The notes under the pieces are model-generated. The model was not told the origin of the DNA. It saw only the letters and a program-made list of their open reading frames with translations, and did not search any database. This document shows, one piece after another, positions 25,640 to 32,960 of a DNA stretch of 43,042 nucleotides. Numbering within the stretch: position 1 is the stretch's first letter; the number at the start of each line of letters is the position of its first letter. The stretch comes from Blastocatellia bacterium (GTDB lineage: Bacteria; Acidobacteriota; Blastocatellia; RBC074), in NCBI GenBank assembly GCA_016789725.1, contig JAEUQN010000038.1, forward strand, positions 1 to 43,042, read 5' to 3'. A program made the position numbers and the translations under genes.

Positions 25640-25951
25640 ATGCAGCAAGCAATTTTACTGTTCGCCCTTAATATCTTTGATGCTGGTCTGACATTATTCT
25701 GGACAGAGACTGGGCGCGCTACTGAAGCGAATCATTTGATGCAATATCTTTTAGATGGAGGGCCTGCGGTCTTTTTGATCTTCAAGATTTGTATTGGCAT
25801 GCTTGCTGCTTTGTGTTTTTATCGGTGGGCGCATTTACCTACAGCGCGGTTAGGCTTGAAGCTTTCATTAGCCGTCTATCTTGTGATTTTTGCCATTCAT
25901 GTTGGTGTCGGATTGGTTTCGAGTGGGGTCACAAGCTGGCTGGGTCTTTAA
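25640..25951 (+). CDS. DUF5658-family membrane protein
   Basis: A 103-residue inner-membrane protein with three hydrophobic segments: ILLFALNIFDAGLTLFW, PAVFLIFKICIGMLAALCFY and LSLAVYLVIFAIHVGVGLV. The N-terminal D-x-x-L-T motif after the first helix and the ATEANHLMQYLL segment match DUF5658. The function is unknown. I choose the ATG at 25640 because GAGGAAA lies 8 bases upstream; upstream ATGs at 25598 and 25610 are too close to or too far from AAGGA. It is transcribed divergently from the thiamine cluster and followed by a MITE-like repeat. Confidence 0.72.
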   Translation: MQQAILLFALNIFDAGLTLFWTETGRATEANHLMQYLLDGGPAVFLIFKICIGMLAALCFYRWAHLPTARLGLKLSLAVYLVIFAIHVGVGLVSSGVTSWLGL

Positions 25952-25965
25952 TCAACCCTAATAAA

Positions 25966-26081
25966 TACACTGTAAAGTAAGTTTCCTGGCGTAGCGCGAT
26001 TTGCTAAATCGCGTGTGTTTCCCAGCGAAGCTCCGCGATTTAGCAAATCGCGTTACACTTCAGAATTTACTTTACAGTGTA
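25966..26081. mobile_element. 116-bp MITE-like element with 15-bp terminal inverted repeats
   Basis: Perfect 15-bp terminal inverted repeats (TACACTGTAAAGTAA at 25966-25980 and its complement at 26067-26081) flank an inner pair of REP-like palindromes: GTAG plus CGCGATTTGCTAAATCGCG at 25991-26013, and an inverted copy at 26034-26052. The element is flanked by direct repeats ATAAA (25961-25965 and 26082-26086), as expected of a target duplication. With TA-ended tips, a TA-targeting (IS630/mariner-like) mobiliser is possible. No coding capacity. Confidence 0.7.
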
Positions 26082-26092
26082 ATAAATCTAAT

Positions 26093-26138
26093 AAAGATAA
26101 AAAGAGCAGGCAATAACGCCTGCTCTTTTTTTATCTTT
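26093..26138. terminator. Bidirectional intrinsic terminator
   Basis: AAAGATAAAAAGAGCAGGC pairs with GCCTGCTCTTTTT...ATCTTT across a 6-base AATAAC loop, with T-runs on both strands. It sits between the convergent DUF5658 and HtrA-like genes and can serve both. Confidence 0.85.
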
Positions 26139-26153
26139 AAATCTCGAAAGCGG

Positions 26154-27710
26154 TTATTTCACTTGGCCTAGTACTTCTGGCTTACCGCTGCGAATAACCA
26201 TAAGTTCTTTGCCGGATTCATTGACCTGGCTCAGCGCCTGCATGAGTGAGGCAGGGTCTGTTACCGCATCTTCGCCAATTTTGACAATGACATCCCCCAC
26301 CTGGAATCCTAATTGTACAGATTTCCCTGATGGCGTGAGTGTCGAAATCAAAACTCCGCCGGGAGCCGCAAAATATTTTGCCAGTTGTGGGGTGATGGCT
26401 GTGACCTCAATGCCATACATTAACCTTAACCATACGTCTGGCGGAGCGGAGTTCGTAATACCGCTCAGAATTGCACGGAATGTATTGGCTTTGGATTGAT
26501 TCCTAGTGCGATTCGGATCATTTTCTGGGAGTCCTTGTGCGATCCGCTCATAATTTTCCACCTGACCCACAATCCAATTAAGTTGTTGTTTGGCATCAGT
26601 GGCGGGTGCGGGGGCTAATCGGGCCGGAAGTAATTTAAACTCATTCCCGCGTCGCACCTTCAACATTACTTCACTACAGGCGGGTAGAAGTCGAAGGGTG
26701 CTGGATAAATCTGCACCGGTTGCCAGGGTTCGACCACTAATGCTAACGAGCATATCTTGCGGACGCACACCGGCTTGTTCTGCTGGGCTATCAGGAAATA
26801 CGGCAGCAATTAGAATTCCACGTTCCTGTTCTGTGAGCCTGTTCCGAACGGTCATGGCCCCAGGATCGTGATTACCGCTAGTCGCTCCAAGCCAGGCATG
26901 CGGGACGACGAACCGTTTGTGCTCAAGTATCATTGCCGCGATTTGTTGTACTCGACTCAGGGGATAGACCAGATGCGTTTCTTCTCCACTTGTGTCATAC
27001 AAGACCAGCCCCAAGACCGAACCGTCTTTTTCAATCGCCACACTGCAATCCTGAATAGGAGTGAGTGTTGTGGGAGCGGTCAAATAGTAGATGGGATTGT
27101 TCGTGCTGAATCGGAAATCCTCAGTGGCTTTTTTTACAGCTCCATAGGAATTATAAATACGTGGACGAAAGAGCGACAGACCGGGTGTGCTGTTTCCGCG
27201 TTGCCGTGGGTTAAATCCAAAAAGCTGAATCGGACGTTGTGCTGCCTGTGAAACCAAATTGGCGGAGGTTTTGGCCGCAGCACTTAAAAAAATTGTCGGG
27301 ATATTCGCAACCTTGAGAAGACATAACCCTGTCACCGAATCCATTCCCAAAAATGTCGCAGGGAACTGCCCCATCGCGTTGCCCGTTAGCGTGACTGTAA
27401 GCTGTGGAGGGGCATTCTGCGGGGAGAAATTGGCGAGTCGCGTGATGATATGGCCTGAATCGTCAAGCAAAAGACCGAGCGTCAAACTGATCGTTTGCAA
27501 TTGCGGCACCGGTTCCCCATCAAGAGAAAAAACCGTTTCCTCGGCGCTTAATTGTTGCCGCAAGTCAACTTTTTGTGAAACGTAAACCAGCCCTGGTGGA
27601 AGCTGAGCGCGAACTGGACGATCCGCGGTTTGCGCCACTGCCAGAACCCAGGAAAGGCTCAAGCTGAAACAAACAAGAAATAGTCTGAAGCTAGTTTGAG
27701 TTCGCTGCAT
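26154..27710 (-). CDS. HtrA/DegP-like protein with two PDZ domains and degenerate protease site
   Basis: A 518-residue exported protein (signal peptide about 1-27). Residues of about 40-285 follow the trypsin-like HtrA layout, but the catalytic positions are lost. The His strand reads GHIITRLANF where HtrA has a TNNHV-type motif. The nucleophile region reads PIQDCSVAIEKDGSVLGLV where HtrA has GNSGG; only the Asp-type strand DSVTGLCLLKV is recognisable. Two PDZ domains follow: about 290-370 (GILIAAVFPDSPAEQAGVRP, DMLVSISGRTL) and about 440-515 (GVLISTLTPSGKSVQLGFQV, GDVIVKIGEDAV). It is third in an operon with a sigma and an anti-sigma gene, the place MucD/DegS-like proteins occupy. It probably acts as a periplasmic peptide sensor or chaperone. 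Confidence 0.78.
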   Translation of the reverse strand: MQRTQTSFRLFLVCFSLSLSWVLAVAQTADRPVRAQLPPGLVYVSQKVDLRQQLSAEETVFSLDGEPVPQLQTISLTLGLLLDDSGHIITRLANFSPQNAPPQLTVTLTGNAMGQFPATFLGMDSVTGLCLLKVANIPTIFLSAAAKTSANLVSQAAQRPIQLFGFNPRQRGNSTPGLSLFRPRIYNSYGAVKKATEDFRFSTNNPIYYLTAPTTLTPIQDCSVAIEKDGSVLGLVLYDTSGEETHLVYPLSRVQQIAAMILEHKRFVVPHAWLGATSGNHDPGAMTVRNRLTEQERGILIAAVFPDSPAEQAGVRPQDMLVSISGRTLATGADLSSTLRLLPACSEVMLKVRRGNEFKLLPARLAPAPATDAKQQLNWIVGQVENYERIAQGLPENDPNRTRNQSKANTFRAILSGITNSAPPDVWLRLMYGIEVTAITPQLAKYFAAPGGVLISTLTPSGKSVQLGFQVGDVIVKIGEDAVTDPASLMQALSQVNESGKELMVIRSGKPEVLGQVK

Positions 27711-27742
27711 GATTGCGAAAGTCAGCCGCCACTCCGAGTAAG

Positions 27743-28513
27743 TTAGTAAATATTAGCCATCGCCGTTTCTACGGAGGCCGTTTTGGTTTGTGCTGAGCGC
27801 AGGTGCGCTGTTTGCAATCCCAAATTATATTCTGACAAATTAACCATCCGTGCTTCACCACTTTGATGCTTAATCATCACTTTGGAGGTCGCTATTTCCG
27901 CCTCTGCTGCCGTAGTGTTTGGCACCGTGACGGGAGTTGAACTGTGAGACGCGCTCTTAATATATCTGGTTTTTAAAGGCGCAGTTGAGATCACTGTATT
28001 CAGTTGAGATTGACTGGATGACGCTTTTGGCTCAACCGACATGGGAGTTTGGGCTGTTGACGCGATCTGTGGGGTTGGCGCAGCCACCTGTGCCACATTG
28101 GTTGGTGCCGGCGAATCAATAGATGGGTCATTGCGTAAGACGCCAAAAGTGACTATTGAAACCACAATCGCTACTGCTGCCATCGCCGTTCCTGCTTGTA
28201 GCCAGGAGAACGTCTGTCCAAACAGTTCAGCAAACCAGCCGGTCGAAGATTTATGCTGCTGCGCTTTGGCCTGAGCGATTCGCGCCCGAAGCTTAAAATC
28301 GAAATCGGAAGGAGCGGCAATGCGCGGCAACTCTTTGACTAGGGAGGTGATGTCCGCAAATTCATTGGCTTCTGTTTTGGCAGCGGCAATGCGCGCTTTC
28401 AGGCTGGCATTAAAATCAGCCGGAGCGGAAACGCGTGGCAATTCTTTGAGAAGTGCCAGGACATCCTGGAAATCATCGGATTGGCGGTTGGCCTTGGGGT
28501 TGTGACCGTTCAT
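27743..28513 (-). CDS. Putative membrane anti-sigma factor with duplicated N-terminal motif
   Basis: A 256-residue protein. Two tandem copies of an about 35-residue cytoplasmic motif fill the N-terminus: LLKELPRVSAPADFNASLKA and LVKELPRIAAPSDFDFKLRA, each ending in an RIA-type helix. A single transmembrane helix (about 111-130, TAMAAVAIVVSIVTFGVL) is followed by a Ser/Thr/Pro/Gln-rich periplasmic tail. This layout, directly downstream of an ECF sigma gene, fits an anti-sigma factor of the kind common in Acidobacteriota. No zinc-finger (HxxxCxxC) motif is present. The start is ATG at 28513 with GGGAG 9 bases upstream. The HtrA-like gene follows 32 bp downstream. Partner binding is inferred from context. 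Confidence 0.75.
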   Translation of the reverse strand: MNGHNPKANRQSDDFQDVLALLKELPRVSAPADFNASLKARIAAAKTEANEFADITSLVKELPRIAAPSDFDFKLRARIAQAKAQQHKSSTGWFAELFGQTFSWLQAGTAMAAVAIVVSIVTFGVLRNDPSIDSPAPTNVAQVAAPTPQIASTAQTPMSVEPKASSSQSQLNTVISTAPLKTRYIKSASHSSTPVTVPNTTAAEAEIATSKVMIKHQSGEARMVNLSEYNLGLQTAHLRSAQTKTASVETAMANIY

Positions 28514-28572
28514 AAATTCAAACTCCCGAATCAGTTGGAAAATTCTTAAGCCTCAAATCTCAAACTAAAATC

Positions 28573-29361
28573 TTATAGAAATTCACGCAGTTTCTCTTTC
28601 AGCAGATTTCGCGCCCGATTGATGCGCGATTTGACGGTGCCATCAGAGAGGCCCAGTACTTCGCTGATTTCTTCGTAACTGCGTCCTTCGACATCCCTTA
28701 AAACAACTGCGGTTCGATATTTCTCCGGCAGCGTCGCAATCGCTTTCGCAATCGCCAGACGACGTTCTTCGTGAATCATCGTATCGTCGGGATGAATCGT
28801 CCGCTCATCCGGCAATTCAATTTCGACCTCGTCGCCTTCCTTGTCAAAAAAGGAGGGAATTGGAATCAGACGCCGCCGTTTGCGCTGACGCAACTCACTA
28901 ATCGCCAAATTCGAGGCGATACGATAAATATATGTCGAAAAGCTGTAGTTCGCCTGATAACGATCCGCATTCATATACACGCGGACAAAAGTTTCCTGCG
29001 CCAAATCCACCGCCCGGTCGTAATCATTCAGCATCCGATACACAAAATTCGTGATTGGATTACGGTAGCGATTCACCAATTCCTGAAATGCTGCCTCATC
29101 TCCCTCACGGGTTCCGGCGATCAGCATATGATCGTCCATCTTTGCCACGGGAAGGGAACTGTCGTAAATCAACGGCTCGACTTCGCGCGCTTGGGGACGT
29201 GCATCAACAGCAGTTTCAATCGCCTGGTTGTGAGCAGCGTGATCAAGATCAGCGCTGAGTGAGAGTGTGGTCATTGTTTCAGGGTGTACTTGCTTTGTAT
29301 CACTTGGTCGAAAATCGCTCTTGGCGCTGGTGCGTGGCGATGTGCCAGAAAGATCACTCAT
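28573..29361 (-). CDS. ECF-family RNA polymerase sigma factor (RpoE-like)
   Basis: A 262-residue sigma-70-family factor. About 75 N-terminal residues are unassigned. Region 2 follows (AFQELVNRYRNPITNFVYRM, DYDRAVDLAQETFVRVYM, YSFSTYIYRIASNLAISELR), then an acidic linker (FFDKEGDEVEIELPDE) and region 4 (ATLPEKYRTAVVLRDVEG, RSYEEISEVLGLSDGTVKSR). This is the RpoE/SigW-type envelope-stress class. I start it at the ATG at 29361 with AGGGA 5 bases upstream; the frame extends to a GTG at 29496 but that stretch is not sigma-like. The anti-sigma and HtrA-like genes follow on the same strand, so release may depend on envelope signals. Confidence 0.92.
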   Translation of the reverse strand: MSDLSGTSPRTSAKSDFRPSDTKQVHPETMTTLSLSADLDHAAHNQAIETAVDARPQAREVEPLIYDSSLPVAKMDDHMLIAGTREGDEAAFQELVNRYRNPITNFVYRMLNDYDRAVDLAQETFVRVYMNADRYQANYSFSTYIYRIASNLAISELRQRKRRRLIPIPSFFDKEGDEVEIELPDERTIHPDDTMIHEERRLAIAKAIATLPEKYRTAVVLRDVEGRSYEEISEVLGLSDGTVKSRINRARNLLKEKLREFL

Positions 29362-29709
29362 TCTATCCCTGGAAATTTGCCAGTGTAGCCAGCAAGGGAA
29401 GCCACTGTTGGTAATTCTTGCCGGTAATTTACCTGGTGGCGATAGGGGCGGCTCGCAGAGTTTGTAATGATCGGGGTCGTGAGCCGCAGTATACACGATC
29501 TTTCCGCACTCTACACGCTGGTAGTTGAGGATTGTTCCCTGAAGTTCTGAACTTTTTCTGAAAGCGCGCCGGAGAACCGCTCGTCAGCTCTGGATAATTT
29601 TCTGGACGCCACGATAATGATTGCGCAATACTGTGCAAGTCCGACCCTTGACAGTGATATTAACTCGAACATTGCAAAAAATTGCCCCAGCGCGCGAGGA
29701 GCAAAACCG
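29362..29709. other. Divergent intergenic region
   Basis: Separates the sigma-factor operon from the plus-strand membrane-protein gene. No gene is visible. It should hold the promoters of both. A GAACTTTTTCTGA stretch near 29550 and the element listed at 29511-29538 are the only promoter-like signals I can point to. Confidence 0.35.
29511..29538 (-). promoter_or_regulatory. Candidate ECF-type promoter of the sigma operon
   Basis: On the minus strand GGAACAA (29532-29538) and GTGTAG (29511-29516) are separated by 15 bases, close to the GGAACTT-N15-GTCTA pattern of RpoE-class promoters. It lies about 150 bp upstream of the sigma gene, so autoregulation is plausible. Weak evidence. Confidence 0.3.
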
Positions 29710-30069
29710 ATGAAATCAGAAGATTCGGAGCCAAATAGTACGGCATCTCTGGCTCGTCGTTTAGTCGCGTTATTGTGTCTCATTCCGCTTTGGAACTGTG
29801 TCTCTGCTGCCGCTATGGGGTGCTTGGTGGTTTACAGTGATGCCGACCAATATAAATTTCTGGCGGGTGTGCTTTCGGCTGCTAATGTTGGCGGATGGCT
29901 CTATTGGCTTCATTGCAGTTTGACTCACCTTCAAGATTCGCTTCAACGATGGGTGACCGCTCCCCAAAATTCACATCCCGGTTTTCGTTTGGCCGGATTG
30001 ATTTCTCTGTGTGGGGCTGTGAGTTGGGTGGGCGTCCTGTTTCTGCTGGCGTATGGCATGCTGGCTTAA
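29710..30069 (+). CDS. Small three-helix membrane protein of unknown function
   Basis: A 119-residue protein with three predicted transmembrane segments: LVALLCLIPLWNCVSAAAMG, FLAGVLSAANVGGWLYWLHC and LISLCGAVSWVGVLFLLAYG. A polar N-terminus (MKSEDSEPNSTAS) and a short loop (LTHLQDSLQRWVTAPQNSHP) connect them. I do not recognise the family. The ATG at 29710 has GAGGAGC about 9 bases upstream; a longer frame from 29617 lacks a ribosome binding site. It precedes the selenoprotein genes by 200 bp, with a promoter-like TATAAT between, so it is probably a separate transcript. Confidence 0.65.
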   Translation: MKSEDSEPNSTASLARRLVALLCLIPLWNCVSAAAMGCLVVYSDADQYKFLAGVLSAANVGGWLYWLHCSLTHLQDSLQRWVTAPQNSHPGFRLAGLISLCGAVSWVGVLFLLAYGMLA

Positions 30070-30118
30070 TGGTTTCTTCTCAGCTCGCCCTCTCATTGAT
30101 CCTCCTGTTTTCCATTGG

Positions 30119-30147
30119 TTGTTTTGTCACGCCTGCCTGCTTATAAT
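30119..30147 (+). promoter_or_regulatory. Candidate sigma-70 promoter before the selenoprotein genes
   Basis: TTGTTT (30119-30124), a 17-base spacer and a perfect TATAAT (30142-30147). It lies 123 bp upstream of the peroxiredoxin start. The -35 is weak. Confidence 0.35.
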
Positions 30148-30269
30148 GCCCGCGCAGCAATTTCACGCTGAGCTATAACAAGACATTTGACAGCTTATGA
30201 TCCACGAGAATTAGCTTTGCTCGTTCTCGCCGGAGTAAGGACTGCCAAACCATTATTTGGAGGATAAAA

Positions 30270-30728
30270 ATGAGCCTGAATGTTGGCGATATGGCTCCTG
30301 ATTTTGAGTTGAAAAGCCATCTTGGTAAGATGGTGAAGCTCTCAGACCTCAGGGGTAAAAACGTATTTATTGCGTTCTATCCACTGGATTGGACGCCTGT
30401 TTGAACGGTACAAATGCCATCCTACGAAGCTGATTTACAACGCTTCGCGGATGCAGATACCCAAGTTTTGGGTATTTCGGTTGACTCGATTCCTTCTCAC
30501 GTCGCTTGGGCAAAAAGCCTCGGCGGTATCTCTTACGACCTCCTCGCAGATTTCAATCCCAAAGGCGAAGTTGCTAAGGCCTACGGCGCATTTCGTGACG
30601 CTGACGGCATTACGGAACGGGCGCTTTTTGTGGTTGATAAAGATGGCAAGGTCGCCTACATAGACATCCACGACATTTCCAAGCAGCCCGACAATGAAGA
30701 AATCTTTGACGTGCTGAGGAAGCTGTAG
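30270..30728 (+). CDS. Selenocysteine-containing peroxiredoxin (in-frame TGA at 30402)
   Basis: A 152-residue AhpC/TSA-family peroxiredoxin with Sec at position 45. The frame opens at ATG 30270 with GGAGG 6 bases upstream, and reads [29 protein letters not shown], then TGA, then [20 protein letters not shown] and on through [28 protein letters not shown] to TAG at 30726. The TGA falls exactly where the family's peroxidatic Cys stands (TPVC to TPVU). No Cys occurs anywhere in the protein, so it would act as a one-Sec peroxidase reduced by an external thiol. A hairpin follows at 30425-30447. A conventional gene caller would miss the N-terminus or split the gene. TGA is a normal stop in neighbouring genes, so general recoding is excluded. 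Confidence 0.9.
30425..30447 (+). promoter_or_regulatory. Putative bacterial SECIS hairpin of the peroxiredoxin gene
   Basis: CGAAGC (30425-30430) pairs with GCTTCG (30442-30447) around an 11-base loop beginning TG. The loop starts 27 bases after the TGA. Distance, stem length and a G among the first two loop bases fit the usual description of bacterial SECIS elements. Confidence 0.6.
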
Positions 30729-30730
30729 AT

Positions 30731-30848
30731 TGGTGATCGTTGGTCGTTGGTCGTTGGGCGGTTCTTTGTTTTTGCGGTCAGGATTGCATTGAAGCTTGAA
30801 CTGCTAAATACAATTTTTACCGACCACCCGCCACCGACCAACGACAAC
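30731..30848. repeat. Palindrome with iterated CGTTGGT words (locus D)
   Basis: Between the two selenoprotein genes. The left arm (30739-30761) iterates GTTGGTCGTTGGTCGTTGGG then CGG. The right arm (30821-30848) carries CCGCCACCGACCAACGACAA, its imperfect reverse complement. Arms about 25 bp, spacer about 60 bp. It has the same design as loci A-C with a different word. Confidence 0.7.
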
Positions 30849-30862
30849 TTTTAAGGATTCCT

Positions 30863-31567
30863 ATGACCACTATGTCGCGTAAATGCGTACCGTTCACGCC
30901 GCTTGACCGTGAGCTATCTAAATCAACCATTGCCCTCGTCACGGCGGCGGGCGTCCATCGTAAAGACCAGACGCCTTTCAATATTGCTGATGAGTTGGGC
31001 GATTTGACCTTCCGCATTATTTCCGGCGATGCCCAAACCTCAGACCTGATGGTCACGCATCATCATTATGATCACGCTGACGCCGATCAAGACGTCAATG
31101 TCGTATTCCCGCTCGATATTTTGCGTGAACTACACGCCGAAGGATTTATCGGTGGGGTTGCCAAACAGCATATCGGCTATATGGGCTACACCATGCAGCT
31201 TAAACAAATGTACGAAGAAACTGCGCCTGCGATTGCCGAAGAGATCAACAAGCGTTCGCGGGCCGATGCTGTAGTTTTGACGGGGGGCTGACCGAACGTT
31301 TGTCACCGCACGGTCGTTGCGGTTCAACGTGAGATTGAGTTACTGGGCATCCCGACTGTATTGATTACGGTTGGCCCGGAAGCTTCCCGCCTAATGCGCC
31401 CACCCCGGGCGATGTATCCCAAAGATTTCAAAATCGGGAACTCGCTTGGTAAACCAGGCATGAAAGATTTACAGAAAAAAGTATTGCGAGAGGCTTTACT
31501 GATGCTGTCGGAACCGGCTCGTCCTGGAGAAGTACAGGATCGGGAATTCCCTGAATATCACACCTAA
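30863..31567 (+). CDS. GrdB-family selenoprotein (in-frame TGA at 31289)
   Basis: A 234-residue protein of the glycine/sarcosine/betaine/D-proline reductase selenoprotein B family, with Sec at position 143. ATG 30863 has AAGGA 5 bases upstream. The first 142 codons (STIALVTAAGVHRKDQTPFN, VTHHHYDHADADQDVNVVFP, GGVAKQHIGYMGYTMQ, ADAVVLTGG) lead to TGA. The same frame continues PNVCHRTVVAVQREIELLGI, PTVLITVGPEASRLMRPPRA, FKIGNSLGKPGM to TAA at 31565. The motif is GG-U-PNVCHRTV, a UxxxC redox pair where relatives have Sec or Cys. It is much shorter than GrdB of amino-acid-fermenting clostridia and lacks GrdA/E partners here. It is therefore probably a stand-alone redox protein rather than a glycine reductase subunit. 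Function unknown. Confidence 0.9.
31296..31330 (+). promoter_or_regulatory. Putative bacterial SECIS hairpin of the GrdB-like gene
   Basis: Upper stem ACCGCA (31305-31310) with TGCGGT (31318-31323); lower stem ACGTT (31296-31300) with AACGT (31326-31330). The apical loop CGGTCGT starts 20 bases after the TGA and contains GGTC, as does the well-known E. coli fdhF SECIS loop. Confidence 0.75.
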
Positions 31568-31575
31568 GGCAGATG

Positions 31576-31613
31576 GCGAATCTCAAATTTGATATTTGTA
31601 ATTTGAGATTCGC
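31576..31613. terminator. Hairpin after the GrdB-like gene
   Basis: A perfect 13-bp stem (GCGAATCTCAAAT at 31576-31588 with ATTTGAGATTCGC at 31601-31613) and a 12-base loop, starting 9 bp after the stop. No T-run follows, so it is either a weak terminator, an mRNA 3'-end stabiliser or a minimal member of the palindrome family. Confidence 0.5.
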
Positions 31614-31751
31614 TGCACCGCTCTAGCGCATTCCCACATCTTGCGGCATAATCCCGCCGTTCGTTTACACGGTTCTTCTGGCGCGACAATCCGCCAATTC
31701 AACCACAATCAGAACCATCAATAATCCGAAAGTCCTGGAGGAAAACTACAC

Positions 31752-32960
31752 ATGAATAAGCAGCGGCTCTTTCTCGCCAGTTGTCTGTCTTTAGTTGTCA
31801 CCGCAATGATTTTCGCCCTGCGCGGAAATGTCGAAGATTTAGTTAAAAACGATCCGGCGTTAGCCAGTTTCTTTCCGGCGGCTACGGCCAGTGCGGATTA
31901 CGGCTGGCTTTCCACGATGGCATTCTTTGGGTTTGCCGCTTCAATTCTTGTGACCTCTCCAATGCTCGATGCGTTGGGGATGAGAAACCTGTTGTACCTG
32001 GCATTTGCCTTGCACTTGGTTGGCGTGATTGGGTTCATCGTCGCGCCGAGTTATTCGATGATGTCCCTGGCGATGTTGTTAGCCGGTTTCGGCAATGGCT
32101 TGGTCGAAGCGGTTATCAATCCGCTGATTGCCACGCTCTATCCTGAAGAGAAAACTCATAAATTGAATGTCTTGCATGCCTGGTGGCCGGGCGGATTGAT
32201 TATCGGCGGGTTGTTGGGCTACGCGAGGTCGCAAATGGGCATCGGCTGGAAAGCGCAAATGGCCGTCATTATTGTGCCGACGCTGATTTATGGCGTGCTG
32301 CTTTTCGGGCAAAAATTCCCATTGACGGAGCGCGCTGCTGCTGGAATTTCGACCGATGAAATGATTCGGACCGCCTTCAATCCCGCGTTTTTATTGCTGC
32401 TGGGTTGCATGATGATTACGGCTTCGATTGAGCTGGCACCCGGTCAAATGGTCGCTTCTGTGTTGGGTAACATCGCCAGCATGAGCGGGATTTTGATTCT
32501 GGTGTACGGCAGCGCCTTGATGTTTGTGCTGCGATATTTTGCCGGGCCGATTGCGCATAAAATTTCTCCGATTGGAATGATGTGGGCGTCCGTGACCTTG
32601 GCGGCCATTGGGTTATTCTTACTGTCGAACGTGACGACCTCAACCGGGGCTTATGTCGCCGCGACCGTATTTTATGTGGGTGTTTGTTTTATGTGGCCGA
32701 CGATGCTCGGTATCACCTCAGAGAGGTTTCCGCAGGGCGGCGCATTCACGATGGGATTGATGGGATTTGCCGGGCAATTCGCTTTGGGTCTGGTGATTTT
32801 CTATATGGGCAAAGTCCGTGACGGATTGGGTGGCGATGCTGCCTCGTTCCGCTGGACGGCCATGCTGGCAATCGTTCCATTCATCGTATTCGCTTTGTGG
32901 TGGATGAAAGATAGGGCTAAGGGCGGGTATCAGGCCGTCAAGCTGGAGCAATCGTCCTGA
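31752..32960 (+). CDS. MFS transporter
   Basis: A 402-residue inner-membrane permease with about 12 transmembrane helices. The N-terminal half has FFGFAASILVTSPMLDALGM, the MFS loop (LDALGMRNLLYLAF, a G-x-R/K-type motif A relic) and AGFGNGLVEAVINPLIATLY. YPEEKTHKLNVLHAWWPGGL is characteristic of the FucP/sugar-type MFS group. The C-terminal half has GPIAHKISPIGMMW and GITSERFPQGGAFTMGLMGF. Substrate unknown; a sugar is likeliest by similarity. The start is ATG at 31752 with GGAGG 10 bases upstream. It stands alone, 184 bp after the selenoprotein gene and on the same strand. Confidence 0.88.
   Translation: MNKQRLFLASCLSLVVTAMIFALRGNVEDLVKNDPALASFFPAATASADYGWLSTMAFFGFAASILVTSPMLDALGMRNLLYLAFALHLVGVIGFIVAPSYSMMSLAMLLAGFGNGLVEAVINPLIATLYPEEKTHKLNVLHAWWPGGLIIGGLLGYARSQMGIGWKAQMAVIIVPTLIYGVLLFGQKFPLTERAAAGISTDEMIRTAFNPAFLLLLGCMMITASIELAPGQMVASVLGNIASMSGILILVYGSALMFVLRYFAGPIAHKISPIGMMWASVTLAAIGLFLLSNVTTSTGAYVAATVFYVGVCFMWPTMLGITSERFPQGGAFTMGLMGFAGQFALGLVIFYMGKVRDGLGGDAASFRWTAMLAIVPFIVFALWWMKDRAKGGYQAVKLEQSS

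Noticed and set aside
29362..29496. Sigma-factor extension to the GTG at 29496
   Set aside because: The extra 45 residues are not sigma-like, and AGGGA precedes the ATG at 29361.
30402..30404. The TGA as a nonsense mutation making the peroxiredoxin a pseudogene
   Set aside because: Both flanks stay in frame and intact, the TGA replaces exactly the catalytic Cys, and the next gene shows the same pattern with a SECIS-like hairpin.
30270..31567. TGA read generally as Trp or Gly
   Set aside because: Other genes in the window end normally at TGA, and Trp and Gly are encoded by usual codons.
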